22,054 bases of DNA from an uncultured Chitinophagaceae bacterium (lineage in GTDB: Bacteria; Bacteroidota; Bacteroidia; Chitinophagales; Chitinophagaceae): the NCBI GenBank assembly GCA_946885665.1, contig CAMPGT010000029.1, positions 1 to 22,054 on the forward strand, in the 5' to 3' direction. The number at the start of each line of letters is the position of its first letter. Position 1 is the first letter of the stretch. The position numbers were made by a program, and so were the translations under genes. The notes under the pieces were generated by a model. It had not been told where the DNA came from and ran no database searches. It saw nothing but the letters and a program-made list of their open reading frames with translations. Positions 1-8,811 of the stretch are shown in pieces.

Positions 1-540
1 TTACTCGTCACCGATTTTAAAGGCATTACTGAAGAGCTGCTGCATCGTTGCAGCGAGAAAGGAATAGAGATGCGCCCCACAGAGGGGCTCAGAACACCCT
101 TTACCCAGGCAATTTACTGGAGGCAATCGCGCACGAGGGAAGAAATACAAAAGAAAGTGGCGCAGCTCAAGAAGAATCGTGCGCATTTTCTTGCAGATTG
201 TATCGAGAGCGTTGGGCCGCGCAATGGGCCGCATATTACGAATTGCATTCCCGGGTACTCATGGCACCAGTGGGGTGAGGCCGTAGATTGCATGTGGGTA
301 GTAAACAACAGGGCGGAGTGGAGCCTTCGCAAAAAAATAAACGGCATGAACGGTTACTCCACGTATGCGTTGATTGCAAAACAGCTCGGGCTGGACGCGG
401 GCATGCTGTGGCGAAGATTCAAAGACGCGCCCCATGTGCAGTTGAGACCGGCCGCCGATCCATCAAAGCTTTATTCGCTTCGCGAAATAGATCAGGCAAT
501 GGAACAGCGGTTCAGCAATGAACCGCCGCCTGCCGGCTAA
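1..540 (+). CDS. M15 family metallopeptidase (peptidoglycan endopeptidase/carboxypeptidase type), 5' end outside window
   Basis: The reading frame is open from base 1, so the gene begins upstream; the ATG at 70 is internal because the preceding residues (ITEELLHRCSEKGIE) fit the usual N-terminal helix of the family. After base 70 the sequence shows RPTEGLRT and then the zinc-site motif SWHQWGEAVD (His at 265-267, Asp at 286-288) and FKDAPHVQL (third zinc ligand His at 433-435). This H-x6-D ... H pattern is that of LAS-type M15 peptidases such as VanY and CwlK-like L-alanyl-D-glutamate endopeptidases, which cut peptidoglycan stem peptides. A signal peptide cannot be judged because the start is missing. 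The gene ends nine bases before the convergent sigma factor. The family is secure; whether it is an endopeptidase, a D,D-carboxypeptidase or a phage-like endolysin is not decided by what is visible. Confidence 0.85.
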   Translation, partial: LLVTDFKGITEELLHRCSEKGIEMRPTEGLRTPFTQAIYWRQSRTREEIQKKVAQLKKNRAHFLADCIESVGPRNGPHITNCIPGYSWHQWGEAVDCMWVVNNRAEWSLRKKINGMNGYSTYALIAKQLGLDAGMLWRRFKDAPHVQLRPAADPSKLYSLREIDQAMEQRFSNEPPPAG

Positions 541-549
541 ACCTTTACG

Positions 550-1032
550 TCAGTATGTTTCTATTATATTTTCAACGCTGCCGAAAAACTTTTTCAACTG
601 CAGCCTCGACCGGTGCAGATACACTTTCACCTGCGTGATGTTCAGCCCGGTAATGGCTGCTATTTCCTCGTATGAATATCCCTCCCAGTCTTTCAGCAAA
701 ACCAGCGTACGTTGTATGCGGGTTAATTGCGAGAAGGCAATCTCCAGCCATTTTTTGTGATCGTCGCTGCGGTTTTGGTACAATGGTCTTTCAGTTAGCG
801 TGACCCTGTTATGTTTTTTCCTTAGCTGGTCGATCATTTCATTATAGGCGACCGTGAAAAGAAATGATTTGCTGGTGACGGTATCAACCGTTTCTCGTTT
901 TCGCCACATTTTTTCAAACGCCGTTTGCACTATATCGCGGGCATCCTCCCTGTTTTTTATGTTTTTCAGGATGAACCTGTATAGGCCGTCTGCATGAAGC
1001 CGTACACACTCGTTATAATCCCTGTCGGTCAT
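550..1032 (-). CDS. ECF-type RNA polymerase sigma-70 factor
   Basis: A 160-residue protein with the two-domain layout of extracytoplasmic-function sigma factors. Region 2 spans about residues 10-75, with the core-binding and -10 recognition helix around DARDIVQTAFEKMW; region 4 spans about 96-150 as a helix-turn-helix (YSYEEIAAITGLNITQVKVYLHRSR). I chose the ATG at 1032 because it gives the usual ECF length; the frame stays open to a TTG at 1083, but those 17 extra residues do not look like sigma-factor sequence. No anti-sigma gene (FecR or zinc-finger type) follows: the next gene downstream is the convergent M15 peptidase. It is divergent from an FtsX-type permease across 243 bases with a direct repeat, so it may regulate that permease or itself. 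Sigma function is strongly supported; the regulon is unknown. Confidence 0.92.
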   Translation of the reverse strand: MTDRDYNECVRLHADGLYRFILKNIKNREDARDIVQTAFEKMWRKRETVDTVTSKSFLFTVAYNEMIDQLRKKHNRVTLTERPLYQNRSDDHKKWLEIAFSQLTRIQRTLVLLKDWEGYSYEEIAAITGLNITQVKVYLHRSRLQLKKFFGSVENIIETY

Positions 1033-1120
1033 GTACCGGTTAAAACATGCCGTGTGCCATTTGCTTACAACGGTGATTTTCAATCACTTTGTAAAACGTG
1101 AAGGAAATGTGAATGCCCGC

Positions 1121-1151
1121 TTTTGATACGAACGGTGATTTTTTTTGATAC
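1121..1151. repeat. 9-bp direct repeat TTTTGATAC in the divergent sigma/permease promoter region
   Basis: TTTTGATAC occurs at 1121-1129 and again at 1143-1151, 22 bases apart start to start, close to two turns of the helix. The sequence between the copies contains ACGGTGATTTT (1132-1142), which also occurs at 1070-1080. The placement between two divergent genes suggests a regulator-binding site, but this is an inference; the tract is T-rich and chance is possible. Confidence 0.35.
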
Positions 1152-1263
1152 AGTAGCCGTTTCAAAACCGTACAGCACAATACAAGTAATTACTCCGGAT
1201 GCCATTGGTTAAGAGCAGGTTAACGTTCTGGCACCGCTTTGGTTGTCCCAGGGCGTAACCTCG

Positions 1264-1271
1264 TAAATTCG
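1264..1271 (+). promoter_or_regulatory. Candidate -7 element (TAAATTCG) for the FtsX-type permease
   Basis: TAAATTCG matches the Bacteroidetes -7 consensus TAnnTTTG except at one position and ends four bases before the ATG at 1276. A TTTG at 1238-1241 lies 22 bases upstream and could serve as the -33 element, though the spacing is slightly long. If used, the transcript would start at or next to the start codon. Confidence 0.35.
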
Positions 1272-1275
1272 GCAC

Positions 1276-3654
1276 ATGCTCAAAATCTATTTCAAATCCG
1301 CTTTCCGGCAACTGAGAAAAAATAAGTTGTTCAGCGTCGTGAACATTGTTGGATTGTCAACCGGCCTTGCCTGCATCATGGTACTGGCCGTGGTGAGCTA
1401 CCAGTTTCTCGGCGCCGACGCTAACATGCGTGAGATCGACAAGATGTACTACCTGAAAACAAAAGCGCCGGACGGAAGTGAATTTTCCATGACCACGTAT
1501 CCGCTGCTTGGTGAGATCGTAAAGAAATGTCCCGAAGTGGAAGCGGCTTCGCATATACAGCAGTGGTATTATCCGTGGCTGAAATATGGAAATAAAGAGT
1601 TCCAGGAAACCACCACATTTGTGGATACTGGATATTTTGATGTTTTTCGTTTCCCCTTTAAATACGGCGATCCATCTACTGCGCTGCGTGATAAATTTTC
1701 TATTGTACTGTCTGAAGAGATTGCGGAAAAATTTTTCGGCAGCGGAAATCCCGTAGGAAAAATTATCGTGGCCGACGACTCATTGCAATTGATGGTAAAA
1801 GGCGTGCTTGAACATGTGCCTTCGAACTCGACGGTAAGGCCTGTTGTTTTAATTCCCACAGCCATACTTGCATCCGACGCCGGTTTCCGTTCGTCTGCCG
1901 GCTGGTACAATACCTTTGCCTCGAATTATTTAAGAATCAGGAAGGGCAGTGATGCGAAAACGCTCAATGCTAAAATTGAAGAGATCGTTAATCTCAATTA
2001 CGCACCGGAGCACAAAGGCAACAAAGTGATTGCGGTTCCCTTTAAAAAGATAACGGAAGAGGGAGCGGCCATCACCGGTGTAATCGTCAAAGGGGCTGTA
2101 ACAGCGGGCATTTTTATTTTATTGATCGTTCTTGTCAACCTGGTGAACCTGAATGTTGCAGGCATGTATTCACGATCGAAAGAAGTGGCTGTGAGGCAAA
2201 TGATCGGCGGCAACAAAAGAAATATCGTTTTCCAGTTCTGTATTGAGAATGGCCTGATCGTGGGCATTTCCATTCTACTGTCGTGGTTGATATTTTCGTT
2301 GCTGCTGCCGGCGGTGTCGGCGATTATAAAAGATAATTTCGGGGAGATAGAAATCGGATTGGCGAACGACTACCCGCTCATCATTCTCTTCGGGGGACTC
2401 TGCATTTTCTTTACCATCATTGCAGCAGCCGTGCCTGCACAGCGGCTGACTGCTATCAGAGTGACCGATGCTGTTAAGGGAAAATTGAATTCCGGCAGTT
2501 ATCGCAGCAGTGGCATCAGGAATATTTTTATTGCCGTGCAGTTTGCGCTTGCCATTACAATTATTTGCATTTCGGTGATTTTTAGCCGCCAGATTGCGTT
2601 TATGAAAACGTCTTCGCTGGGATTTAATAAGGAGAACGTGGCGGTAATAAATCTCGACATGGCCTTTCGTGATCCTGCATCTGCAGGTACAAGGTTTGAA
2701 AGCATTATCAATGAACTTAAAAAGAACCCGCACGTCAGGGCAGTGTCAACGAACCGGGTTATACCAACGCAGTACGACCAGAGTTATAACGGTTTTTATG
2801 ACCCTGTTACAAATGTGGAAGTGAGCCTCCGCCAGGCGCCTGCCGATGCCGGCTATATCAATGTGTATAAAATACCGTTGGTGCAGGGACGAAATTTTGA
2901 CGACCGCCTGGGAGCATCGCAGAAAAATGCCGTTCACATTAACCGCACAGCCATGGAAGCCTTTGGGTGGAAGAATGCGGTTGGAAAGCAGATAAAGGCA
3001 AGGGGAGAAGACGAAACTTATACCGTAGTGGGCGTACTTGAAGACTTTCACTACCAGGATCTGCAAAACTGCATTCAGCCGATTATTCATGGATACAATG
3101 GCAAGCTTTCGCTTAATAACCGTTTCCTGAGTATTCGTACCGACGCGGGATATGTGAAGCCCGTAGTGGCGCAATTAGAGCAGCAGTTCAAAACAATGCC
3201 CTCGCGCCGCGGCTTCAGCTATGAATTAATGAGCGATAAAGTAGACAAGCAATATACCTTGCTGGAAGGCGTGTTGAAAGTAACCAACGGAATTGCTTTG
3301 CTAACGATCGTGATTGCCTGCATGGGCATGTTTGGGTTGATTGCCTTATTTGCAAAACAGCGTGTAAAGGAGATAGGCATTCGCAAGGTGCTTGGAGCGA
3401 GCGTGGCGGCTATTATCAGGTTGCTGTCGAAGGATTTTTTATTGCTGGTAGGGGTTGCCATCCTTGTTGCCACGCCTGTTGCGTGGTACGTAATGACCCG
3501 CTGGCTGCAGGATTTTGCCTACAGGATCGATATTCAGTGGTGGATGTTTGCGATAGCGGGCGGCGTGGCGTTGATGATAGCAGCGCTGACCATAAGTTTG
3601 CAGGTGGTAAAAGCCGCATTGGCGAACCCTGTAACGAGCCTTCGAACAGAATAA
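1276..3654 (+). CDS. ABC transporter permease with two MacB-periplasmic/FtsX domain pairs
   Basis: A 792-residue membrane protein of the FtsX/MacB permease family in its Bacteroidetes form, with no ATPase domain. The predicted layout is TM1 at about 21-43, a periplasmic MacB_PCD domain (about 50-260), an FtsX unit with TM2-4 (about 270-295, 322-348, 366-388), TM5 (about 415-438), a second periplasmic domain (about 445-665), and a final FtsX unit with TM6-8 (about 672-693, 720-742, 757-779). After TM6 comes the family's coupling sequence KEIGIRKVLG (698-707), with a degenerate counterpart KEVAVRQMIGG after TM2. Relatives act as mechanotransmitters that use ATP hydrolysis by a separate subunit to move lipoproteins, drugs or peptides across the periplasm; no ATPase is encoded here. 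It ends eleven bases before the convergent TonB-dependent receptor. Family assignment is secure; substrate is unknown. Confidence 0.93.
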   Translation: MLKIYFKSAFRQLRKNKLFSVVNIVGLSTGLACIMVLAVVSYQFLGADANMREIDKMYYLKTKAPDGSEFSMTTYPLLGEIVKKCPEVEAASHIQQWYYPWLKYGNKEFQETTTFVDTGYFDVFRFPFKYGDPSTALRDKFSIVLSEEIAEKFFGSGNPVGKIIVADDSLQLMVKGVLEHVPSNSTVRPVVLIPTAILASDAGFRSSAGWYNTFASNYLRIRKGSDAKTLNAKIEEIVNLNYAPEHKGNKVIAVPFKKITEEGAAITGVIVKGAVTAGIFILLIVLVNLVNLNVAGMYSRSKEVAVRQMIGGNKRNIVFQFCIENGLIVGISILLSWLIFSLLLPAVSAIIKDNFGEIEIGLANDYPLIILFGGLCIFFTIIAAAVPAQRLTAIRVTDAVKGKLNSGSYRSSGIRNIFIAVQFALAITIICISVIFSRQIAFMKTSSLGFNKENVAVINLDMAFRDPASAGTRFESIINELKKNPHVRAVSTNRVIPTQYDQSYNGFYDPVTNVEVSLRQAPADAGYINVYKIPLVQGRNFDDRLGASQKNAVHINRTAMEAFGWKNAVGKQIKARGEDETYTVVGVLEDFHYQDLQNCIQPIIHGYNGKLSLNNRFLSIRTDAGYVKPVVAQLEQQFKTMPSRRGFSYELMSDKVDKQYTLLEGVLKVTNGIALLTIVIACMGMFGLIALFAKQRVKEIGIRKVLGASVAAIIRLLSKDFLLLVGVAILVATPVAWYVMTRWLQDFAYRIDIQWWMFAIAGGVALMIAALTISLQVVKAALANPVTSLRTE

Positions 3655-3665
3655 GCCTGGTGGTG

Positions 3666-5585
3666 TTAGAGCCGGAGGGCTACTTTTCCGTAAACGCTTC
3701 GTGGGATGGGCCGGGTATTGAATTCTGTATGCCTTTTGCTGGCCAGGTTCTGGCCCACAACAGAAAATTCCACCCGCTTATATGTGTAAGCCAGCCGGGC
3801 ATCGAATGTAAAATATGCGGGCACTTTTTGGGTAGCGAGACTTGCCGGGATGTAATCGAGATACCTCGCTGCAACGTCAAAATCGAAGCTTGAGAAATTG
3901 GCCATCGACTGCAGCATGAACTGGTTTTGCACATCGTTCGCCAGGTAGGAGGGATCGAAGGTATGACCCGGTTTGGCTTCCAGTTTTTTGTCGAAATAGG
4001 TGTACCCGCCGCGAAGCCGCCAGTTGTTGAGCACCTGGTACGTGCCGCTTAGCTCTGCGCCCCACGACGTTCCCTTCGTTCCGTTTTGAATTTGGTAAGT
4101 CAGTGTTCCGGGAACCGGTTCCAAACTGTAAATATCGTTGTAAACATTGTAAAACGTTGCCAGCGAAAAAGTGGATTTGTTGTTCGGCTGCATACGGTAA
4201 CCTGCTTCGTATGCATAAACTTTTTCGGACACTACATCCGGTCCCCCTGCTACGCTGAAAACTGTTGGTGGTTGAGCTTCGGGCGGAGAAAAATAATCCG
4301 CATCCACCCGGCTCGGTGTGCGAACGGCCCGCGAGATGGCGGCCCACAGCAGATCCCTGTCCTTAACGGTAACGTGCCCACGAATACTCGGCTGTACTTC
4401 AATTCCCGTGTAAACGTTGTGCGATATTTTTGTGCCCAAGGTTAATTTGAAGCTGCTTGAAACCGAAATTTCATCCTGTATAAATGAGTTTACCAGGTCA
4501 AGATTTTTTGTTTCCGGCAGAATGGCAACGTTGTTGCCGTTGGAGACGAATTTGTCTTTAACTCTTCTGTAACCCAGTCCCCATAGAATTGTGTGGCGCT
4601 TTGCCACCGCAACCCGGTGCTGGAAGTCGATGTCGAAGGTGTTGATTTCATCGGAGTTGCCGTTTGGCGCATCCTCTCTATAATACCTGTCGTAGTACGC
4701 CTGCAGCGTCATATCGGAGTTCTCAGAAAATCGCTGCCTCCATCTGCCGAGCAAATTCTGACCGTTGAAGTCGGAGTTGCCGCCGGTATAGCCAATCGCC
4801 CCTCCATAATAGTCGCCCTGGACGGTGAACGTGTTTGATTTTTTGCCTGCCCAATTCATTTTAAAACCGCCCTGTGTATTTTTCCAGGCATCATCGGCGG
4901 CGGAGGTGCCGTCTGGTGCTAATGAGCTTTTGCGGTCAAAATGCTGTCCGTACACTTTATAGGACATCTTCTCGCCGATTTTTCCGCCCCAGCGTGCAGC
5001 GAACTCGTCCTTTATGAAGGATCCGCCGAGCGCCGAAACATACAGCCCCTGCGTTTCCGCGCTGTTTTTAGTGATGATATTGATTACGCCATTCACTGCA
5101 TTCGCTCCCCATAAAGTGGCTCCCGGTCCGCTGATCACTTCGATCCTTTCCACATCCTCCAGCAAAACGTTTTGAACATCCCACAGCACGCCGGCAAATA
5201 AAGGGGTGTACACGGTGCGGCCGTCTATCATCACCAGCAGCTTATTAGCAAAAAGCGTGTTGAAGCCACGCGCACCGATGATCCATGCGTTTGAGCTCAT
5301 TTGCGAAACCTGCAGGTTGGATACCAGCCGCAGGGCTTCGGCGATATTGGTAGCGCCGGAGTTGCGAATGTCTTCGCCGGTGACCACCTGGATGGCGGAT
5401 GCAGACTGCGTAAGTTTTTGCGGCGTTCGTGTAACGAGCGTAACCCTGAGGTTCATCAGCTCTTCTATCGATAATTTTTTGAGTTCCGAGGCTGACAGCT
5501 CTCGTTCCTGGGTAAACGCTGACGGGATAATTGACAGCGATATATAGAATAAGATGAATAACGATTTGTACAGTTTGACCTTCAT
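3666..5585 (-). CDS. TonB-dependent outer-membrane receptor, about 640 residues
   Basis: From the ATG at 5585 the protein has 639 residues and a clear signal peptide (about 1-25, cut before QEREL). The frame continues upstream to 5666, but those 27 residues would bury the signal peptide. A short segment KKLSIEELMNLRVTLVT (about 36-52) precedes the plug domain (about 58-173), with GARGFN, LLVMIDGRTVY, LEDVERIEVISGPGATLWG and NAVNGVINIITK. The rest is a 22-strand-type beta-barrel. The size and the SIEELM lead-in place it with iron-complex/BtuB-like receptors rather than the larger SusC glycan importers, and no SusD is nearby. It imports a scarce ligand using TonB energy; the ligand cannot be named. 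The C-terminus ends VALRL instead of the common terminal aromatic residue. Confidence 0.92.
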   Translation of the reverse strand: MKVKLYKSLFILFYISLSIIPSAFTQERELSASELKKLSIEELMNLRVTLVTRTPQKLTQSASAIQVVTGEDIRNSGATNIAEALRLVSNLQVSQMSSNAWIIGARGFNTLFANKLLVMIDGRTVYTPLFAGVLWDVQNVLLEDVERIEVISGPGATLWGANAVNGVINIITKNSAETQGLYVSALGGSFIKDEFAARWGGKIGEKMSYKVYGQHFDRKSSLAPDGTSAADDAWKNTQGGFKMNWAGKKSNTFTVQGDYYGGAIGYTGGNSDFNGQNLLGRWRQRFSENSDMTLQAYYDRYYREDAPNGNSDEINTFDIDFQHRVAVAKRHTILWGLGYRRVKDKFVSNGNNVAILPETKNLDLVNSFIQDEISVSSSFKLTLGTKISHNVYTGIEVQPSIRGHVTVKDRDLLWAAISRAVRTPSRVDADYFSPPEAQPPTVFSVAGGPDVVSEKVYAYEAGYRMQPNNKSTFSLATFYNVYNDIYSLEPVPGTLTYQIQNGTKGTSWGAELSGTYQVLNNWRLRGGYTYFDKKLEAKPGHTFDPSYLANDVQNQFMLQSMANFSSFDFDVAARYLDYIPASLATQKVPAYFTFDARLAYTYKRVEFSVVGQNLASKRHTEFNTRPIPRSVYGKVALRL

Positions 5586-5759
5586 CGCTAAGCAGTTGTT
5601 TTTCACAAATATTGTAACGAACCCAAAAATGCTATAAACCATGTTTATGCGTAAATCGTTCCTCAAGTTAGGGGATTCTGAAATTGCCGGACATTACAAT
5701 TGCCCGGGAAAGTGAATTTTTTCTTTTCTCTATGTTATGCTGATGGTGCTTTTTATTAG

Positions 5760-5767
5760 TAAATTAC
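5760..5767 (+). promoter_or_regulatory. Candidate -7 element (TAAATTAC) before the alpha/beta hydrolase
   Basis: TAAATTAC ends six bases before the ATG at 5774. It keeps the TAnnTT core of the Bacteroidetes -7 consensus but lacks the final TG, and no TTTG is seen at -33 spacing. It is supported mainly by recurrence of the same element ahead of other genes in this window. Confidence 0.28.
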
Positions 5768-5773
5768 CCATTG

Positions 5774-6442
5774 ATGAACACGAAGTCTTTTACCCTCCAG
5801 GTGAGCTCCGACATCGGTAGTGTTTCCGCAGAAGCCATCGTTCCGGAAAACCCTTATTGCATCATCACGCTGGCCCATGGGGCCGGTGCAGGTATGAACC
5901 ATGCTTTCATGGTTTCGCTTGCCAATTTGCTTGCCGCCAAAGGAGTTGTTACGGTTCGCTTTAATTTTCCATCCACCGAAAATAAAAAGGGAAGACCCGA
6001 TGTGCCGGCGGTGGCACATAAGACAATCGCAGCAGCCATAAAAAGTGCCCGGGAACTGTTCCCCTCGCTGCCTTTGTTCGCATCCGGCAAGTCGTTTGGC
6101 GGCCGTATGAGCTCACAATACCTGTCGGCTCACCCCGACGCTGGCGTAAAAGGGATAATTTTCTTCGGCTTTCCTCTTCATCCTCCCAAAAAACCGTCCA
6201 CCGAACGTGCCGAACACCTTAAAGATGTTCACCTGCCGATGCTGTTTTTGCAGGGCACGCGCGATGAGTTGGCTACGTGGGATCTGATAGCAGCCGTATG
6301 CGCTGCGCTGCCGCAATCGACCCTGGTGAAAATCGAAAAGGCAAATCACATGTTTAAAGCCGGCAAGCAGGATACCGTGTCAATTCTTGCCGATGCCACC
6401 GATGAATGGTTGACTAATCAAATTACGCCGCCAGTGTCATGA
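5774..6442 (+). CDS. Alpha/beta-fold hydrolase of the KANL3/Tex30 type
   Basis: A 222-residue cytoplasmic protein (no signal peptide) with the complete hydrolase triad pattern: an oxyanion-loop motif HGAGAGMNH (35-43), the nucleophile elbow GKSFGG with Ser107, an acid in GTRDE (Asp164), and a His in ANHMFK (His192). The order and the FPLHPP segment (133-138) match the small predicted hydrolases of the KANL3/Tex30/COG3571 group; dienelactone hydrolases are the nearest characterised relatives by fold. The substrate is not known for this group. I used the ATG at 5774 rather than the TTG three bases earlier. The stop codon overlaps the start of the next gene (ATGA at 6439-6442), so the two are probably translated together. 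Confidence 0.85.
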   Translation: MNTKSFTLQVSSDIGSVSAEAIVPENPYCIITLAHGAGAGMNHAFMVSLANLLAAKGVVTVRFNFPSTENKKGRPDVPAVAHKTIAAAIKSARELFPSLPLFASGKSFGGRMSSQYLSAHPDAGVKGIIFFGFPLHPPKKPSTERAEHLKDVHLPMLFLQGTRDELATWDLIAAVCAALPQSTLVKIEKANHMFKAGKQDTVSILADATDEWLTNQITPPVS

Positions 6443-6735
6443 TTTATTTTTTCATCAATATTCCGGACAACGAACTTGCAACGCTGGAAGGTAAGCTGCC
6501 AAGGGGCAGCTACTGCTTCTTCCAGGTACAAAGTACCTCTACCCGTTACTATGGCATGATTAAAAAAGATGCCTTCTCTGTATTAAAGGAGTCGCTGACG
6601 CCGGAAACGCGGCAGAACCTGGAGATTCTCGATAAAAATGTGTTCCAGCTTTTTTTCCTGCAGAACAATTCCGATAATATTTCTTTTTTGGGCAACAGGC
6701 GGCTGATCATTCATCTCACCTCTACGTCAGAATAG
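6439..6735 (+). CDS. Small hypothetical protein coupled to the alpha/beta hydrolase
   Basis: A 98-residue protein that I do not recognise. It begins MIYFFINIPDNELATLEG and is rich in aromatic and polar residues, without a convincing signal peptide, transmembrane span or metal motif. Support for coding is positional: its ATG overlaps the hydrolase stop codon in an ATGA arrangement, typical of translational coupling, and there is no competing frame. The N-terminus reads as alternating beta-type sequence, suggesting a small globular domain. It may modify or partner the hydrolase, but that is only an inference from the arrangement. Confidence 0.65.
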   Translation: MIYFFINIPDNELATLEGKLPRGSYCFFQVQSTSTRYYGMIKKDAFSVLKESLTPETRQNLEILDKNVFQLFFLQNNSDNISFLGNRRLIIHLTSTSE

Positions 6736-6830
6736 CGGCGCCCGCCGGCTTTTCGAAAAAAATAGCATGAGAAATATTAAAAAATGGGCATGACAGCATG
6801 GAAAAGTACGGTTCAATCACTTTCATTTAG

Positions 6831-6838
6831 TAAATTAG
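6831..6838 (+). promoter_or_regulatory. Candidate -7 element (TAAATTAG) for the cytochrome operon
   Basis: TAAATTAG lies 16 bases before the ATG at 6855 and matches the TAnnTTTG consensus except at the seventh base. No clear TTTG sits at -33. It is the only promoter-like element in the 119-base gap before a compact three-gene operon, which makes it the best candidate for that operon's promoter. Confidence 0.35.
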
Positions 6839-6854
6839 GACCACTGCCTGACTC

Positions 6855-8810
6855 ATGACTAACAAACGACTTGCCATTTCGCTGATCCTGACCGTGTTCC
6901 TTATGCAAACTAAGGCACAGGACCTGTATGATTACAACAAGGTACTCATACCCCTTCTCGATAAAAATTGCTATAGCTGCCACAACACTGGTAAAACCAA
7001 AGGCGGCGTTAATCTCGAAAATTACAAGGAAAAGGACAGGGTGATCAAAAACGGCCAGTTGTGGCTCAAGGTGGTTGACCAGATAAAAACACGTGCGATG
7101 CCGCCAAAATCGGAGGGGCATCTTTCCGAAAAGGAGTACACAACGCTTGTTGACGGCATTAACGGCATACTTCAAACGTCGCTGGAGGAAAAAAATCCCG
7201 GCAGGGTCGTCATCAGGCGCCTCAGTCATAACGAATATCATTACACGATGCTCGACCTGCTGCAGGTTGACTTCGATGCAAGAAATTACTTTCCTTCCGA
7301 CGGTTCGGGAGGCGGCGGGTTCGACAACCAGGGCGGGGCACTGTTCTTTACACCGTTAAAGCTCGAAAGATATTACGATGCCGCCGACTCGATCATGAGC
7401 CAGGTTTATCATGACGAATCGTTGTGGCGGAAAGTGGTTCCCGTGGTATACACCCATACCTGGTACGAAAGGCTGTTCAACTGGGTCCTTTCACTGTTCA
7501 GCGACAATTTCACCAGGTTCAATGCGCCCGAAACGGCCGCAGAAAAAGTGATCGTTCCGTTCGCCACCAAAGCATACCGCAGGTTTTTAAAGGATGATGA
7601 GAAGACCAAGCTGATGGACCTGTTCAGCAAGGTGTACGCCGGCAAGGATTCCATTGCGGATCCCCGGCGTTTCAACGAAAGCATTGCGGAAACATTTAAA
7701 ACAGTATTGATCTCTCCAAATTTTTTATACCGCGTGGAAGAAGAGCCTGAAAAAGAAGGCGCTTACCCGCTCAGCGATTTTGAAGTGGCCAGCAGGCTGT
7801 CCTATTTTTTATGGAGCAGCATGCCCGACCAGGAGCTGTTCGACCTCGCTTATGCAGAAAAGCTGCACGACACGGCGGTGCTCGACGCGCAGGTACGCCG
7901 CATGCTGGCCGATCCGAAAGCAAAAAGATTTGCAGAAACGTTTTCGTCGCAGTGGCTGGGCATTACAAAGCTTATAGATGACCAGCCGATCGTGGATCCA
8001 AAAAAATATCCCAGGTTCGATATGCCTTTGCGGCAGGCGCTGTACAGGGAAACGGTGGAATATTTTTATTATGTACTCACCGGCAGTAAAAATCTGCTCG
8101 ACCTCATCAGCAGCAACTACACCTTTGTGAATGAAGAGCTTGCTGATTATTACGGCATCGAAGGGGTTAAGGGCAATAAATTTCAAAAAACGGTGCTCAC
8201 CGATTCTTCGCGCGGTGGTGTGCTGGGCATGGGAAGCGTGCTATCCACCACGTCGTTCCCGTTGCGCACCAGCCCGGTAACCAGGGGAAAATGGGTGCTC
8301 GAGCAACTGCTTGGTATTTCGCCGCCTCCTCCGCCGCCAGTGGTAGCTGAGTTAACCGAGGACCCCACGGCACACAGCCAGCTCGGGTTAAAAAAGATAT
8401 TGCTGCGGCACAGGTCCGATCCGGCCTGCCAGTCGTGCCACGTGAAAATGGACCCGCTTGGCTTCGGTCTTGAAAATTTTGACCCGGTAGGAAAATGGCG
8501 CACCTCCTATGGCGAGGCGCCGGTGGACGCCGGTGGCGTAATGGTTGATGGCAGCACGTTTAACGGCCCCGCCGAGCTCAAACGCCTGTTGCTGAAAGAA
8601 AAGCAAAAGATCGCGCGCAACTTTTCATCCAAGATATTATCGTATGCACTGGGACGATCCACGTTGTTTGCTGATGAACCGGCATTGCGCAGACTGGATG
8701 CATGCCTGCTCGAAAACAATTTCAACCCGCAACTGTTTTTGATAGAAATAGTGAAGAGTTATCCTTTCCTGATGAAGACCAACGACTTTGAAAAGAAATC
8801 AACCAGTTAA
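6855..8810 (+). CDS. DUF1592-family exported protein with two cytochrome-c-type heme motifs
   Basis: A 651-residue protein with a signal peptide (about 1-22, cut near AQD). Domains in order match the planctomycete-type PSCyt1/DUF1587/DUF1595/DUF1592/DUF1588/DUF1585 architecture: a heme domain with CYSCH (Cys39, Cys42, His43) and a probable distal Met82 in MPP; DUF1587 with RRLSHNEY and FPSDGSGGGGFDNQG (121-160); DUF1595 around 225-290; DUF1592 around 300-430; DUF1588 with PVTRGKWVL and a second heme motif CQSCH (525-529) leading into KMDPLGFGLENFDPVGKWR; and DUF1585 around 565-640. The family is of unknown biochemical role and is usually paired with DUF1552 proteins, as here: the next gene starts one base after the TAA. 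Periplasmic or surface electron transfer is expected from the two heme sites. Domain identity is strong; function is open. Confidence 0.9.
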   Translation: MTNKRLAISLILTVFLMQTKAQDLYDYNKVLIPLLDKNCYSCHNTGKTKGGVNLENYKEKDRVIKNGQLWLKVVDQIKTRAMPPKSEGHLSEKEYTTLVDGINGILQTSLEEKNPGRVVIRRLSHNEYHYTMLDLLQVDFDARNYFPSDGSGGGGFDNQGGALFFTPLKLERYYDAADSIMSQVYHDESLWRKVVPVVYTHTWYERLFNWVLSLFSDNFTRFNAPETAAEKVIVPFATKAYRRFLKDDEKTKLMDLFSKVYAGKDSIADPRRFNESIAETFKTVLISPNFLYRVEEEPEKEGAYPLSDFEVASRLSYFLWSSMPDQELFDLAYAEKLHDTAVLDAQVRRMLADPKAKRFAETFSSQWLGITKLIDDQPIVDPKKYPRFDMPLRQALYRETVEYFYYVLTGSKNLLDLISSNYTFVNEELADYYGIEGVKGNKFQKTVLTDSSRGGVLGMGSVLSTTSFPLRTSPVTRGKWVLEQLLGISPPPPPPVVAELTEDPTAHSQLGLKKILLRHRSDPACQSCHVKMDPLGFGLENFDPVGKWRTSYGEAPVDAGGVMVDGSTFNGPAELKRLLLKEKQKIARNFSSKILSYALGRSTLFADEPALRRLDACLLENNFNPQLFLIEIVKSYPFLMKTNDFEKKSTS

Positions 8811-8811
8811 T

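Noticed and set aside
3877..4347. Minus-strand frame of 156 codons inside the receptor gene
   Set aside because: Same strand but a different frame from the TonB-dependent receptor, whose plug and barrel sequence is continuous through it; no frameshift is needed.
3666..5585. SusC-type glycan importer
   Set aside because: The receptor is about 640 residues, lacks the extra N-terminal domain of SusC proteins, and has no SusD neighbour.
6736..6754. Short hairpin CGGC-GCCC-GCCG followed by CTTTT as a terminator after the 98-residue gene
   Set aside because: The stem is only four base pairs and the T-run is short and interrupted, too weak to call.
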